Shown here: positions 17,910 through 27,100 of the stretch, one piece after another | How positions within the stretch are numbered: position 1 is the stretch's first letter | Layout of the letters: the number at the start of each line of letters is the position of its first letter | Assembly: GCF_004153685.1 (NCBI RefSeq) | Contig: NZ_SDQD01000001.1 | Span: forward strand, 310,001 to 374,000 | DNA: 64,000 nt | Origin: Pollutimonas harenae | GTDB lineage: Bacteria > Pseudomonadota > Gammaproteobacteria > Burkholderiales > Burkholderiaceae_B | Direction: 5' to 3' | Position numbers and translations under genes: made by a program | The notes under the pieces: generated by a model | Databases searched by the model: none | The model's input: the letters and a program-made list of their open reading frames with translations, nothing else | Told to the model about the DNA's origin: nothing

Positions 17910-18041
17910 TTATCGAGCTTGCTCTTGGATCTTTTCACCGCCGCGCTCGATGTCCTTACCGGCACCATGCATGGTATTGCAACCCGCCAGTAAGCTGGAA
18001 ACCAGCAATACTACGGTCAAGGCCCATGGTTTTTTTCTCAT
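17910..18041 (-). CDS. Entericidin-family small lipoprotein
   Basis: A 43-residue lipoprotein. A short signal (MRKKPWALTVVLLVSSLLAG) ends at the lipobox cysteine C21, followed by NTMHGAGKDIERGGEKIQ, the glycine-rich amphipathic stretch typical of entericidin A/B (EcnA/EcnB). AGGAAAATC precedes the ATG. Entericidins are membrane lipoproteins tied to stationary-phase or stress survival. Its neighbours, CsbD and a periplasmic helical protein, fit the same stress context. Confidence 0.88.
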   Translation of the reverse strand: MRKKPWALTVVLLVSSLLAGCNTMHGAGKDIERGGEKIQEQAR

Positions 18042-18065
18042 GATTTTCCTTTGTACGATAAGCGC

Positions 18066-18437
18066 TTATTTGCCAAAGTGTGTCTTGGCTTCCGCTTCAC
18101 ATTTGTCCTGAGCATCGCCCGACAAAGCGTCGCACTTCTTCATTGCTACGTCATAATCGGCGTCGCGGCGGGCTTGGGCAGCATCGTGATCGGCCTCGGC
18201 TTTTTCCTTACCCGCCTCGGCCTGGGCTTGAGCAGTGTCATTGTCTGCCTCGGCTTGCTTGAGGCAGACGTCCTTCTGATCACCACTCAAGGCGTCGCAT
18301 TGCTTCTTAGCAGCATCGTAGCGGGCGTCGATTTGGTCGGGCGTCATGACCGAGCTAGATTGCGCATGTGCGGGCAGCGCTCCTATACTCAAACACAGCA
18401 TAATGGCGGCCAACAGGGTCGAGTTTCGATTCGTCAT
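18066..18437 (-). CDS. Secreted helical protein with two Cys-paired repeats
   Basis: A 123-residue exported protein with a signal peptide ending AHA|Q near residue 26. The mature part contains two similar units, KKQCDALSGDQKDVC and MKKCDALSGDAQDKC, separated by an Ala/Glu/Asp-rich helix. Each unit has a C-x9-10-C pair that could form an intra-hairpin disulfide. Similar proteins are common, uncharacterised, in Burkholderiales and are often seen near entericidin and CsbD genes. Function unknown. Confidence 0.75.
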   Translation of the reverse strand: MTNRNSTLLAAIMLCLSIGALPAHAQSSSVMTPDQIDARYDAAKKQCDALSGDQKDVCLKQAEADNDTAQAQAEAGKEKAEADHDAAQARRDADYDVAMKKCDALSGDAQDKCEAEAKTHFGK

Positions 18438-18514
18438 GGTTTTTCTCCCATAAGCATGACACAGATGCGTGGCAGGGCATCTGCCCCACCACGGTGTGAC
18501 GATGAACTGAGGAA

Positions 18515-18703
18515 CTACTTCTTGCCATCCAGCGCATCACGGGCCTGATCCTTGGCCTCACCAACGTTGCGCTGCACTTTGCCGACAGTCTTTTCGATCT
18601 TGCCCTCGGCTTCGGTCTGGCGGTTGCCGGTGGCTTTTCCGGCGGCTTCCTTGATGGTGCCCTTGACTTCCTTCGCAGCACCTTTAATACGATCATTATC
18701 CAT
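18515..18703 (-). CDS. CsbD-family stress protein
   Basis: A 62-residue, charged, glycine-rich protein: MDNDRIKGAAKEVKGTIKEA then GKATGNRQTEAEGKIEKTVGK, the CsbD signature. The ATG at 18703 has AAGGAG upstream; the longer frame up to 18811 encodes an unrelated-looking extension and is rejected. CsbD proteins are induced in general stress, with unknown biochemical role. Confidence 0.93.
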   Translation of the reverse strand: MDNDRIKGAAKEVKGTIKEAAGKATGNRQTEAEGKIEKTVGKVQRNVGEAKDQARDALDGKK

Positions 18704-18845
18704 AATGCTCTCCTTGTTCGTGCATTCAAGAAACATCCAGAAAACCGCTTCCAGCACAACTGTGCAGCAGCTCCAGATGTCTGCACTATAGGAGTCGTTA
18801 TCGATTGCCAAAAGAGAAGGAAATACTATTTTTTCTAGTATTTAA

Positions 18846-20348
18846 TTACCGGCTGCCCGAGCGCTTGGCGCGCGGAGATTTTTCGTGCCCCACGACACCG
18901 CGCTCCCTCGCCCAGACAATGGCGGCACTGCGTCGATGTACCTGGAGCTTGCTGTACAGCGAGGCGACGTGGTTGCGCACCGTATGGTGGGACACGCTAA
19001 GGGTCCGAGCAATATCCAGATCGCTCAGGCCCTGGCAAATCAAGCCCAGGATTTCGCGTTCGCGGGGCGTCAGGTCGGCAAGCAGGGAATTCGAGCTGGG
19101 TGCGTCATGCGGCTGACGGATCTGCGCTAGCTTTTCGATGACGGTCTGGCTGAACCAGGAAGTGTCCTGCATGACGGCTTCGATGGCGGCCATCAGCTCA
19201 GTTTCGCTACGTTTGCGTTCGGTGATGTCCTGGATGACGCCCAGGATGCAGGGCCGATCCTCGATGACGACGGGTTCCGCCGACACCAGGCAGTCCAACA
19301 GCTGGCCGCCGTGCGTACGCAATCTGAAATCCCGGTTGCGTACTCCCGTGCCCTCCTTCAGCGTGGCCAACGTCGCCTCATACAAGCCGGATTCAGTGCT
19401 CAGACCTGCCAGTGCATTTTCCTCACCCAGCGCATCCAGCGTATAACCTGTCGTGTCAACGAAAGCATCATTAACCTCTAGTACACTGCCTTGCAGCGTG
19501 CTCAGCACCATAGGCACGGGTGCCAAACGGAAGGCTTTTGAAAAGCGTTCTTCGCTGTAGCGCAGCGCGCTCTCCGCTTTGCGCCGGGGCTCCAGGTCGT
19601 TGAAGGTAAAAAGCATGCACTCAGCCTCACCAACCTCTATCGGCTGGCCCGCCACGACGACCAGTTTATCCGTGCCGTCCGGCAACGGTATGCAGGTTTC
19701 CATCTGGGAAATAGTGCGCCCTTCCGCCAGACGTTCTTCGGCACTTTGTCGCTCAGACGCATCGCCAAGGATGTCGATTTCATCGAAGCAGTGATCGAGG
19801 ATATCTTGACGTTCGTAGCCCGTCATCTGCAGAAATCCCTGGTTGACCTTGACGTAGCGCCTGTCTTCCAACGAACAGATGACGGCCGGCGCCGGATTGG
19901 TGCTGAAGGTTTTTTCGAAGCGCTCCTCGGCACTGTAGCGCTCGGTAACGTCCAGAAGCACCAGCACGACACCTACGGGTTTGCCCTGCGCCTGGTTCAG
20001 AACCAGGCCCCTGGCTTGATGCACTCGATAGAAATCCGGATCGTGCGAGCAGGTGACCTCGACCACCATGTCCTTGAAAGCGTCTCCGGCCAGCGCCCGG
20101 TACATGGGATACTGACCGGCCAAGAGTTTACGCTGGTTGCGGTATCGAAGCGTATAGCGTTTGCGGTATCCCGACGCAGTACCGCCCAGTTCGGAAAGCT
20201 CGGCGGCACCATGCATGGACAGGGCCGTGTCATTGGCCCAGGCAATATGCCTGTTCATATCGAGCAGGATAATACCTTCGATCAATCCGTCGATAATCTC
20301 CAGAAGATGCCCGTGTTCTGTGGTGAAGACACTAGATATCTGTTTCAT
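18846..20348 (-). CDS. PAS-domain LuxR-type transcription regulator
   Basis: A 500-residue cytoplasmic protein. Three PAS units: about 12-130 (EGIILLDMNRHIAWAN), 140-260 (FSTNPAPAVICSLEDRRYVK) and 265-385 (AFRLAPVPMVLSTLQGSVLE, followed by DITERK). A C-terminal LuxR helix-turn-helix follows (LTPREREILGLICQGLSDLD; HTVRNHVASLYSKLQ). There is no kinase or receiver domain, so it probably senses a signal through PAS and acts directly on DNA. It stands next to CsbD, entericidin and hemerythrin genes and could control this group. Confidence 0.85.
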   Translation of the reverse strand: MKQISSVFTTEHGHLLEIIDGLIEGIILLDMNRHIAWANDTALSMHGAAELSELGGTASGYRKRYTLRYRNQRKLLAGQYPMYRALAGDAFKDMVVEVTCSHDPDFYRVHQARGLVLNQAQGKPVGVVLVLLDVTERYSAEERFEKTFSTNPAPAVICSLEDRRYVKVNQGFLQMTGYERQDILDHCFDEIDILGDASERQSAEERLAEGRTISQMETCIPLPDGTDKLVVVAGQPIEVGEAECMLFTFNDLEPRRKAESALRYSEERFSKAFRLAPVPMVLSTLQGSVLEVNDAFVDTTGYTLDALGEENALAGLSTESGLYEATLATLKEGTGVRNRDFRLRTHGGQLLDCLVSAEPVVIEDRPCILGVIQDITERKRSETELMAAIEAVMQDTSWFSQTVIEKLAQIRQPHDAPSSNSLLADLTPREREILGLICQGLSDLDIARTLSVSHHTVRNHVASLYSKLQVHRRSAAIVWARERGVVGHEKSPRAKRSGSR

Positions 20349-20505
20349 TACTCCCCCCTGTTTGGCCGGCGGTTGCGAACATACTTGCAGGATAAGCCGA
20401 AATTACTAGATAGATCAGTACAACGCCATCTATCTGAGTTCTTGGTGAAGACTTAGGATGATGGGGCAGCTCGATGCTGCATCCTACAAACAGAAGGAGA
20501 AATTT

Positions 20506-20718
20506 ATGGAAACGAATCAGCACGGCAGTGATCAAAATAGCATGCCTGACCATGTGGAACCAAGCCGCCCGAACCAAACTCCCGACGGCACTCCTGGAAA
20601 GGATGCACCAGGACATCAATCGCCTGTTCCGGGCCAACCTTTCCCACCCGGACAAGACGAGCCTGGCCGTTCCTCCCCCCCAAACGAGCCCGACAACATA
20701 CCTACACCGCAGGCTTAA
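20506..20718 (+). CDS. Small proline-rich protein of unknown function
   Basis: A 70-residue hydrophilic, probably disordered protein, rich in Pro, Gly, Asp and Asn (PVPGQPFPPGQDEPGRSS). The ATG at 20506 has GGAG seven bases upstream; the longer frame from 20458 is less likely. It is divergent from the PAS-LuxR regulator. Confidence 0.6.
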   Translation: METNQHGSDQNSMPDHVEPSRPNQTPDGTPGKDAPGHQSPVPGQPFPPGQDEPGRSSPPNEPDNIPTPQA

Positions 20719-21053
20719 TCAGTCCAACCGCTAATTCTGTCGCTATTGCATCGGCATAGAAATAGCATGTGCTTCTTATCTGCAGCAATTTAATCGAGTT
20801 GGGATATCGTCAAGAATGATAAAACTCCGTATTAACTGCTGCAGATTGAGGGCTTACTGCTGTCGGGGGATAGCGTAAAGATATACTCTAGCCACGATGT
20901 TAGCGTAGCGACCAAGGCCTTGGCCGGACTTTGTGCAAACTGGCGTATCAGCGCCAGGAACTTGGGCAGCACCGACGAGAGCTTCCAGTGATGGCGCCGC
21001 AACGACGCTATCCTTTACCTATGCGGGCAATGCGGTTTATGGTGGAGCGCGCT
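20719..21053. other. Intergenic region with a long inverted repeat
   Basis: No gene seen. CTGCAGCAATTTAA (20780-20793) is mirrored, with mismatches, by TTAACTGCTGCAG (20832-20844), giving a stem around a 38-base interior. A run near 20910-20990 can be translated as TKALAGLCANWRISARN but has no start or ribosome-binding site and may be a gene relic. Confidence 0.35.
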
Positions 21054-21716
21054 TTACGGCGCGTCAGCCACCGCTGATCTGAGCAGAAGCGCCACCAGTT
21101 CAGCCTGGCGGGTAGTGCTCGTCTTGCCGAAGATATTCTTCAGATGGAAAGTGACTGTTGTGCGCGAGACGCTAAAGTCAGCGGCGATCTGAGCCGGTTG
21201 TTTATTTTCGGTCAAAGCGACGGCAACACGTGCTTCAGTCTGGGTCAGGCCAAAACGCGCGACAAGCATGTTGGGGTCGATGTGCATCATGCTCGCTCGC
21301 TGCGCGGTGTGGATCCGCGTGACTTGCCGCAGACGAGCCTGTATCGTTGCCAGAAGTAGGTCGTAGTCGATGGGCTTGACCAGATAATCGTCAGCCCCTA
21401 GGCGCTTGCCTTCGACGACTTCGCGCGGGTCGGACAGCGCAGTCAAAAACACGAAAGGAATACCCGCGTAATCCGGCATCATCTCTTGCACCGCACGCAG
21501 CAAGCCGAAACCATCCATGCCCGGCATGGATATATCGCACAGGATCAGATCGGGGCGAATCGTGCGCAGCTGATCCAGGGCTTCGTCGCCATTGCCGGCC
21601 AGAAGCGGCGTAAAGCCCGCCTCACTAAGCTCCTCGGCGGTGTCACACAAAAGATCCGGCTCATCCTCCACGCACAGGATAATAGGCTTGCGTTTGCCGG
21701 AACACACGAGTTTCAT
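21054..21716 (-). CDS. Response regulator with LuxR-type output domain
   Basis: A 220-residue regulator. Receiver: E17/D18/E19 acidic patch, phospho-acceptor D61 (LILCDISMPGMDG), K near 113 in LVKPIDYD. A C-terminal LuxR-like HTH (LTQTEARVAVALTENKQPAQ; VTFHLKNIF) follows. The start overlaps the stop of the kinase gene by 4 bases (ATGA). It is the last gene of a three-gene operon: periplasmic SUOX-fold protein, kinase, regulator. The operon lies just downstream of the autotransporter gene on the same strand. Confidence 0.9.
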   Translation of the reverse strand: MKLVCSGKRKPIILCVEDEPDLLCDTAEELSEAGFTPLLAGNGDEALDQLRTIRPDLILCDISMPGMDGFGLLRAVQEMMPDYAGIPFVFLTALSDPREVVEGKRLGADDYLVKPIDYDLLLATIQARLRQVTRIHTAQRASMMHIDPNMLVARFGLTQTEARVAVALTENKQPAQIAADFSVSRTTVTFHLKNIFGKTSTTRQAELVALLLRSAVADAP

Positions 21717-23536
21717 GCCGATTTCTCCGCCCTATCATTCAGTGCCACGTACGGTACAACCGCACGCGGCAAACATAAAATAAAGGTAATGACTCCTTCC
21801 CTGTCTTGCACCAACCGTACATCGCCGTCTTGCAAGCGCGCCAGCGCCCTAGCCATATATAAACCAATTCCAATACCGGTGTGGCCCTTGGCGTTGTCGC
21901 CCCGAAAGTATCGGGTAAATAGCACGTCTGGCTCGCTATCTTCAATGCACGCAAGCGTCCCTTGATTGGTCACCGCACATTCGACTTTATCGTCAGTGCA
22001 GCGGACATCCATATGCACAGGACTTTTCGCATCCGAATACTTGATGGCGTTGGCCAGCAGGTTATTAAGAATATGCTCCACATGTGTCGGATCGCAATTG
22101 ACAAATGGTGAGCCCTCTTCAGGCAGCGTAATTTCAATGAGCCGGTCCGGCGTGGCGATGCGCTGCTGGCCACAGATGCCTGTGGCCAGCAAAGCCAAAT
22201 CGCAAAGCTGATTATGGACCTCAACCTGCCCGGCATCGAGCCGGCCCGCATCCAGCGTACATTCAATCAGCTTGGCCATGCGTTTGATGGCCTCACGCGC
22301 CCTGCCACTGCGCTCGCGCACCTCGGCCAATGACAATTTCTCGCCACGCCGTACCAATCGCTGTAAAGAGGAGTCCACAATCGCCAAAGGGGTACGGAAC
22401 TGATGCGATACCATGGTGCCGAAGTTGCGATAGAGTTCAGCCGTGGCGCGCTCGCGTTCAAGGGCGGCGTCGAGCTCTTGTGTTCGGGCGTGAACCAGCT
22501 CTTCCAGGTGATCACGGTGCATAGCGATTTCTCGTTGCGCGGCGTGCCGTTCAGTTACGTCGAAGATCAGCAGGATCGCGCCGATAATGCGCTCTCTTTC
22601 ATACAAAGCAAAGCAGCGCAGGTCCACATAATGGGCTTCGCTCTGCGAGTCACAAAAAAAGGGTTGATCGAGCAGCTCTGCCGTATGGCCGGCCAGGGCC
22701 TTATCAACGGTACGTCGAACACGTTCCACCTCAAAGAAGCTGGACACATCGCCCAACAACCTACCCTGAGCCGTATCGGCCGAACAGGCAAACAGATGCT
22801 CCGCCGCTGCGTTCCATACCGTGCATCGGCGCTCCATATCCACCGCGATAATGTTTTCCCCACTCGAACCAATCAGCAATTGGGAAAATGCTTTCTCCTG
22901 ATTCAGCAAGCGCGTGCGTTCGTGGGCGTAGCGTATCGTCAGCAAGGCATGGATGATGAGCGCAATGCCCGCCAATAAAATACCGGCGAGTGAGCCAATG
23001 ACCCACCATAGGCCGTTGCGGGCGTCATCCAACCGGCCGCCTAAATCATCCCACCCTGCGACCATGGCCTTGGTCGCCGCCTGACCCAGCGTGACAACAT
23101 AAGGCGCCAATAGCTGCTCGATTTCCTGCACATTAGCGCTATCACTTTGCGCTTGTAACCCACTAATACGAGCTTTCAGTTCCGGCAGCCTTTGGGCCAA
23201 TCTGTCCAGGCTATCGACGAAACCATACGCTTCCATCTGGCGTCGCTGCGGGCCTTGTCCGAGCAAATGCAGGCGGCTCAGGAAGATTTGGTAATGGCGT
23301 TGCAATGCATCAGCGCCGGCGTGCCCTGTCGCACGCTCGCCTACGGCATTCACCAGGCGGAGGCTGGCGACCTGCGCTCGCGATATGACCCACAACATAT
23401 TGTGAGGTGCTTCCAGGCGCATACGCGCCTGGATAGCAAACAGATGCGACAAGGAATAAGTCAGCAACACAAAGAATGCGACAATCGCAAGCAGCGGCAA
23501 CCCGACGCCAAGCATCGGTTGCAGCGGCCGCTTCAT
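21713..23536 (-). CDS. Membrane sensor histidine kinase with PAS domain
   Basis: A 607-residue kinase. Transmembrane segment at about 10-35, periplasmic helical domain at about 36-180, second segment at about 184-207, then a PAS domain (about 222-345) ending in FDVTERH, and a HisKA motif SHQFRTPLA with His378. The HATPase domain contains NNLLANAIKYS and GIGIGLYMARALA. It overlaps both neighbours by 4 bases. The periplasmic domain is well placed to contact the exported protein encoded just upstream. Confidence 0.9.
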   Translation of the reverse strand: MKRPLQPMLGVGLPLLAIVAFFVLLTYSLSHLFAIQARMRLEAPHNMLWVISRAQVASLRLVNAVGERATGHAGADALQRHYQIFLSRLHLLGQGPQRRQMEAYGFVDSLDRLAQRLPELKARISGLQAQSDSANVQEIEQLLAPYVVTLGQAATKAMVAGWDDLGGRLDDARNGLWWVIGSLAGILLAGIALIIHALLTIRYAHERTRLLNQEKAFSQLLIGSSGENIIAVDMERRCTVWNAAAEHLFACSADTAQGRLLGDVSSFFEVERVRRTVDKALAGHTAELLDQPFFCDSQSEAHYVDLRCFALYERERIIGAILLIFDVTERHAAQREIAMHRDHLEELVHARTQELDAALERERATAELYRNFGTMVSHQFRTPLAIVDSSLQRLVRRGEKLSLAEVRERSGRAREAIKRMAKLIECTLDAGRLDAGQVEVHNQLCDLALLATGICGQQRIATPDRLIEITLPEEGSPFVNCDPTHVEHILNNLLANAIKYSDAKSPVHMDVRCTDDKVECAVTNQGTLACIEDSEPDVLFTRYFRGDNAKGHTGIGIGLYMARALARLQDGDVRLVQDREGVITFILCLPRAVVPYVALNDRAEKSA

Positions 23537-24075
23537 AGAATCTCAAGGCTGACTACTTGCCAGACCCAACGGTAATCGTAACGGATGTCCTGCAACTCGG
23601 GATGATCATCGCGTGGATACACAACCCACAACGGCCCCTTGTTCCTGGCACGCAGACGTTCACCGTCCATGGCATAAGCCAGAATGATGTCATACTCATC
23701 GAACTCTTCGATGGGGTAGTCGATCGTGTAGTAGTTCAAGGCTGTGACCACGACGACGGAGCCAGAGGCTCCGACCTGTTTGAGAAGATCGCGCACCAGA
23801 AACCCCTCGAAAACATGCGCACCGTCGGTGACGGATGTATGAGTTTCTATGCGTGTACGCGGCAGCGCCTCTAGCATTACCCTATCAAACTGAGCCACAT
23901 CATTGGCATTGGTGTTGTTGATGGCGCCATAGACCTCAAGAATGACCTTGCCTTCGGCGGCGGGCAGCGCGTCGACACTTTCCGCGAAAGCAGGGGCGAA
24001 CATGCCCAGCCAAAAAATGGCCGCCCCTGCCCTGCTGGCCCGCAGGGCTATTTTCCCAATCATCCCTAAAAACAT
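23533..24075 (-). CDS. Periplasmic SUOX-fold (molybdopterin-binding-like) protein without cysteines
   Basis: A 180-residue exported protein with a signal peptide ending AFA|E near residue 31. The mature part matches the small oxidoreductase molybdopterin-binding domain: LEVYGAINNTN, THTSVTDGAHVFEGFLVRDL, ALNYYTIDYPIEEFDEYDII, GPLWVVYPRDD and RWVWQVVSLEI at the C-terminus. True SUOX/MsrP enzymes bind molybdenum through a cysteine; this protein contains none, so it is probably a ligand-binding or sensor derivative. It is coupled by a 4-base overlap to the kinase and is expected to work in signal perception. Confidence 0.75.
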   Translation of the reverse strand: MFLGMIGKIALRASRAGAAIFWLGMFAPAFAESVDALPAAEGKVILEVYGAINNTNANDVAQFDRVMLEALPRTRIETHTSVTDGAHVFEGFLVRDLLKQVGASGSVVVVTALNYYTIDYPIEEFDEYDIILAYAMDGERLRARNKGPLWVVYPRDDHPELQDIRYDYRWVWQVVSLEIL

Positions 24076-24105
24076 GATTGCCTCCCATTATTTATTATTC
24101 GCGTA

Positions 24106-24121
24106 CCAGCCCGGAGGCTGG
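24106..24121 (-). terminator. Hairpin after the autotransporter gene
   Basis: CCAGCC (24106-24111), CGGA loop, GGCTGG (24116-24121), located between the end of the autotransporter gene and the SUOX-fold gene. No T-run follows. It may reduce read-through from the autotransporter into the sensor operon. Confidence 0.35.
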
Positions 24122-24191
24122 GCGCCTTATGGGACACCATACCGCATGCAAGCACTATTACGCCACCCAAGGATGCTTGCAGGGCCTCAAG

Positions 24192-27100
24192 TTAGAACTT
24201 CATGCGCAGGTATAAAGATGCTGTGTTGTCGTTGCCGCGACTGCTGAACTGGCCAGAGTACGACAGCCCAAGCGCGGTGTTTTCTCCCAGCCTGGCCTCT
24301 GCGCCCAAATCCAGCACGGCCGCGTTCTTCGCGATCGGAGCACCCTTGATTTCAAAGCGTTCACCCCCTCCTTGGCTGAACGCCATAGTGCGCGTCGCAT
24401 CCAGATCGCCGCTCGCGTGACGCCACCCCAATCCCGCCAACAAGCTGATATCCGTCTTGCCAGCTGTAATGGCGGTCCCGCCACGCAGCCCCAGAGTTTG
24501 GGTGAATATCTGGTTGTGATCGCTATCGGCCTGCAGCGCGGTCGAGCCGCCCGACTCCGAGAAACCCTCGGTACGCAGATCCGTCCAGCCCAGATTCAAA
24601 TAAGGCTCCACGTAAGCGGCATCGGATACCGGCAAGGCATAGCCCAATTCGGCAAAGAGCTGGGTGCTATTGGCGTGATAGCCCGCGCTCAGGCTCTGGC
24701 TGCCCAGCACATCAGTGTGGCGGTCCGTATCAATGTCGTGGTAGGTGTAGCCCGCGCCCACCAACATATTGAGCTGCCCTTTGGACAGCGTCCAGCCTTT
24801 GCCCCCATACAGCGCAGCGGTGTAGCTCTTTACATCGGCCTTGGAGTCGCGGTCGTCAGCGTCGATCTTGCCATCGGTAAAGCCCACAGCTCCACCAATG
24901 CGCCAGCCGTTGTCAAAGGTCTTGTCGCCACCCAGGTACAGGCCGCCCAGCCGGTAGCGGGTGGACGCCGTGTTGTCGTCGCCATCATGATGGTTCCAGC
25001 TACCCACGACCTGAGCCCAGAGCGGATAATCCAGCCCGCAAGCTGCGGCGTTGTCCACCCTGTCCTGATCCAATCCCGCTGCATTCGCGCAAGACGGTGA
25101 GCCGCTATTGCCGCGCATGCGGTTAACCAGCGTGCGCTGCATCAGATTGCCGGTGTCCAGCAAGGCAGTCTGCGTACTGGCGTGAATTTCTCCCGATAGA
25201 TGATCCAAGGCATCGGCGTAGTTGGCCATTTGAACTGCCTTTTGGACCGCCGGGTTAGCTTGCGCCGCCTCCACGACCGCATTCTGGTTGTGCGTCAGGG
25301 TCAACTGCTTGGCCTCGTCCACCGACAGACGGATTTTAACGACATCATCACCGTAGATGACGGGGTCAAGCTTCACCAGGGATGCGGCCAGATTGCCCTC
25401 CAGCTCGCCGCCATTGGCGAATTCATTGTTGGCCACGCCGGAAATTCCGCTGGCATCGCCCGTGGCGACAATGGTGTAGTCGTGATCCAGTTTGTAGCCG
25501 CCATTACCGTCGGCTTCGTCCACATATAGATTAATGCCAGTCAAATCAAAATTGCCGCTAGTGACGGTGATCAGGTCGGACTGGCCGGCGGCGTTGACCT
25601 CGGCGTGGTAGTCGCCGGTAAAGCTGCCGGCGCTGGCAAAGGTCTGCGTGCCGATGGAGTTGCCCGGGCGCAACGCGCCACTGCTGCCGCTGAGCATGCC
25701 GCCCACATTCAGGTTGCCGCCCAGGGCCGCGCCATTGTTGACCGTCACGTCCCCTGAAACCTGAATCGGCGCCGCCGCAGTACCGCCGTGGGTGGCCGTG
25801 CCGGTATCGGTGAGCGTCAGATTGCCGTCCACACGCGCGACACCCGTCCATTGCGCGCCGCTGGCCAGCGCCAAGGTGTTACGGTTCGTGGTCGACACAT
25901 CGGTAATGTCGCCCATGGCCACGGTGCCGTCAGTCAGTTGCAAAATGGTGGGATCGGTCAAATTGCTGCCAGTCACTTCCAGGAGCACACCATTGTTTTG
26001 CGTCAGAGTAGAGTTGGCGATGATGATGCGTTGCGGAGTTAGGCCGCTGGAATACAGATTACGGCCAATGGATGCACCGACGGTATCCATTGTGACTTGA
26101 TTCAGATGAGCACTTGCGTCGTTCTCTACCGACAGACCCATAGCGTTCGCGCCAGTGGTCGTGATAGAGACGTTGTTCAATGCCAACTGCGCGAGCTGTA
26201 CCGCGATGACACCTGTTGCGTCGGCGCCACTGGTCGTGACGGAGGTATCGTTCAACGTCAACTGTGCAGAGTCATTGACCAATGCACCATACGCGCTGTC
26301 GCCTACCGTCGTGATAGCAACGCCGTTCAGGGTCACCGTACTGTTGCTGTCAGACATGGTACCGGCGGCCAGAATACCGGCGGTAGAGATGCTGCCGCCC
26401 GTCATGGTCACGGTACTGTCGTTCATAGACGAAATACCCACAGCAAAGTCGTTCGCCGTAGAGATAGTCACGCCGTCGCTCAATACCACGCTGGCGGCAT
26501 CAACAGCGTTGACACCGTCGTAGCCGAATGCACCCTGGATGGCCACGCTGCCGCCGGACATAGTCACGCTGGCATTGCCCATTGCGTGAACACCTGCAGC
26601 GCCGTCACCCGTGGTGGACAAAGAGACACCCGTCATCGTGACACGGCCATCCTCAGACGCGCGAACACCTGTAGCATCATCGCCAGTGGTGAGCAAAGAG
26701 ACGTCACTTACCACTAGAGTACTTTGGCCTTCCGCCCAAATGCCGAAAGCACCGCCGCCAGCCGTGGATACAGTGCCGCCGGCCATTGTTACACTCGCAT
26801 TATCTAACGCACCAATGCCATTGCCATACTGGCCTGACGTCATGATCGCCACAGCATCGGTCAATTTCACGTTGGCGTCGGATTGGGCATCTACCCCGTA
26901 GCTAGACATGCCCTGCACATTGATCTGACCGCCCACCATATCCACTTTGGCTTCGCTCAATACTCTGACACCGGAAGCTCTAGTGTTACTGGCAGTAATT
27001 GTCACGTCCTTCAATACCGCCGTAGCTCTGCCTGTTGCTTGGACACCATGAGCCTCAGTTCCAGCAACAATCACGCTGCCACCGGTCATGTCCAGTTGTG

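Noticed and set aside
24372-25100. Long plus-strand frames antisense to the autotransporter
   Set aside because: Repetitive passenger and barrel coding makes long antisense frames by composition; no start signals.
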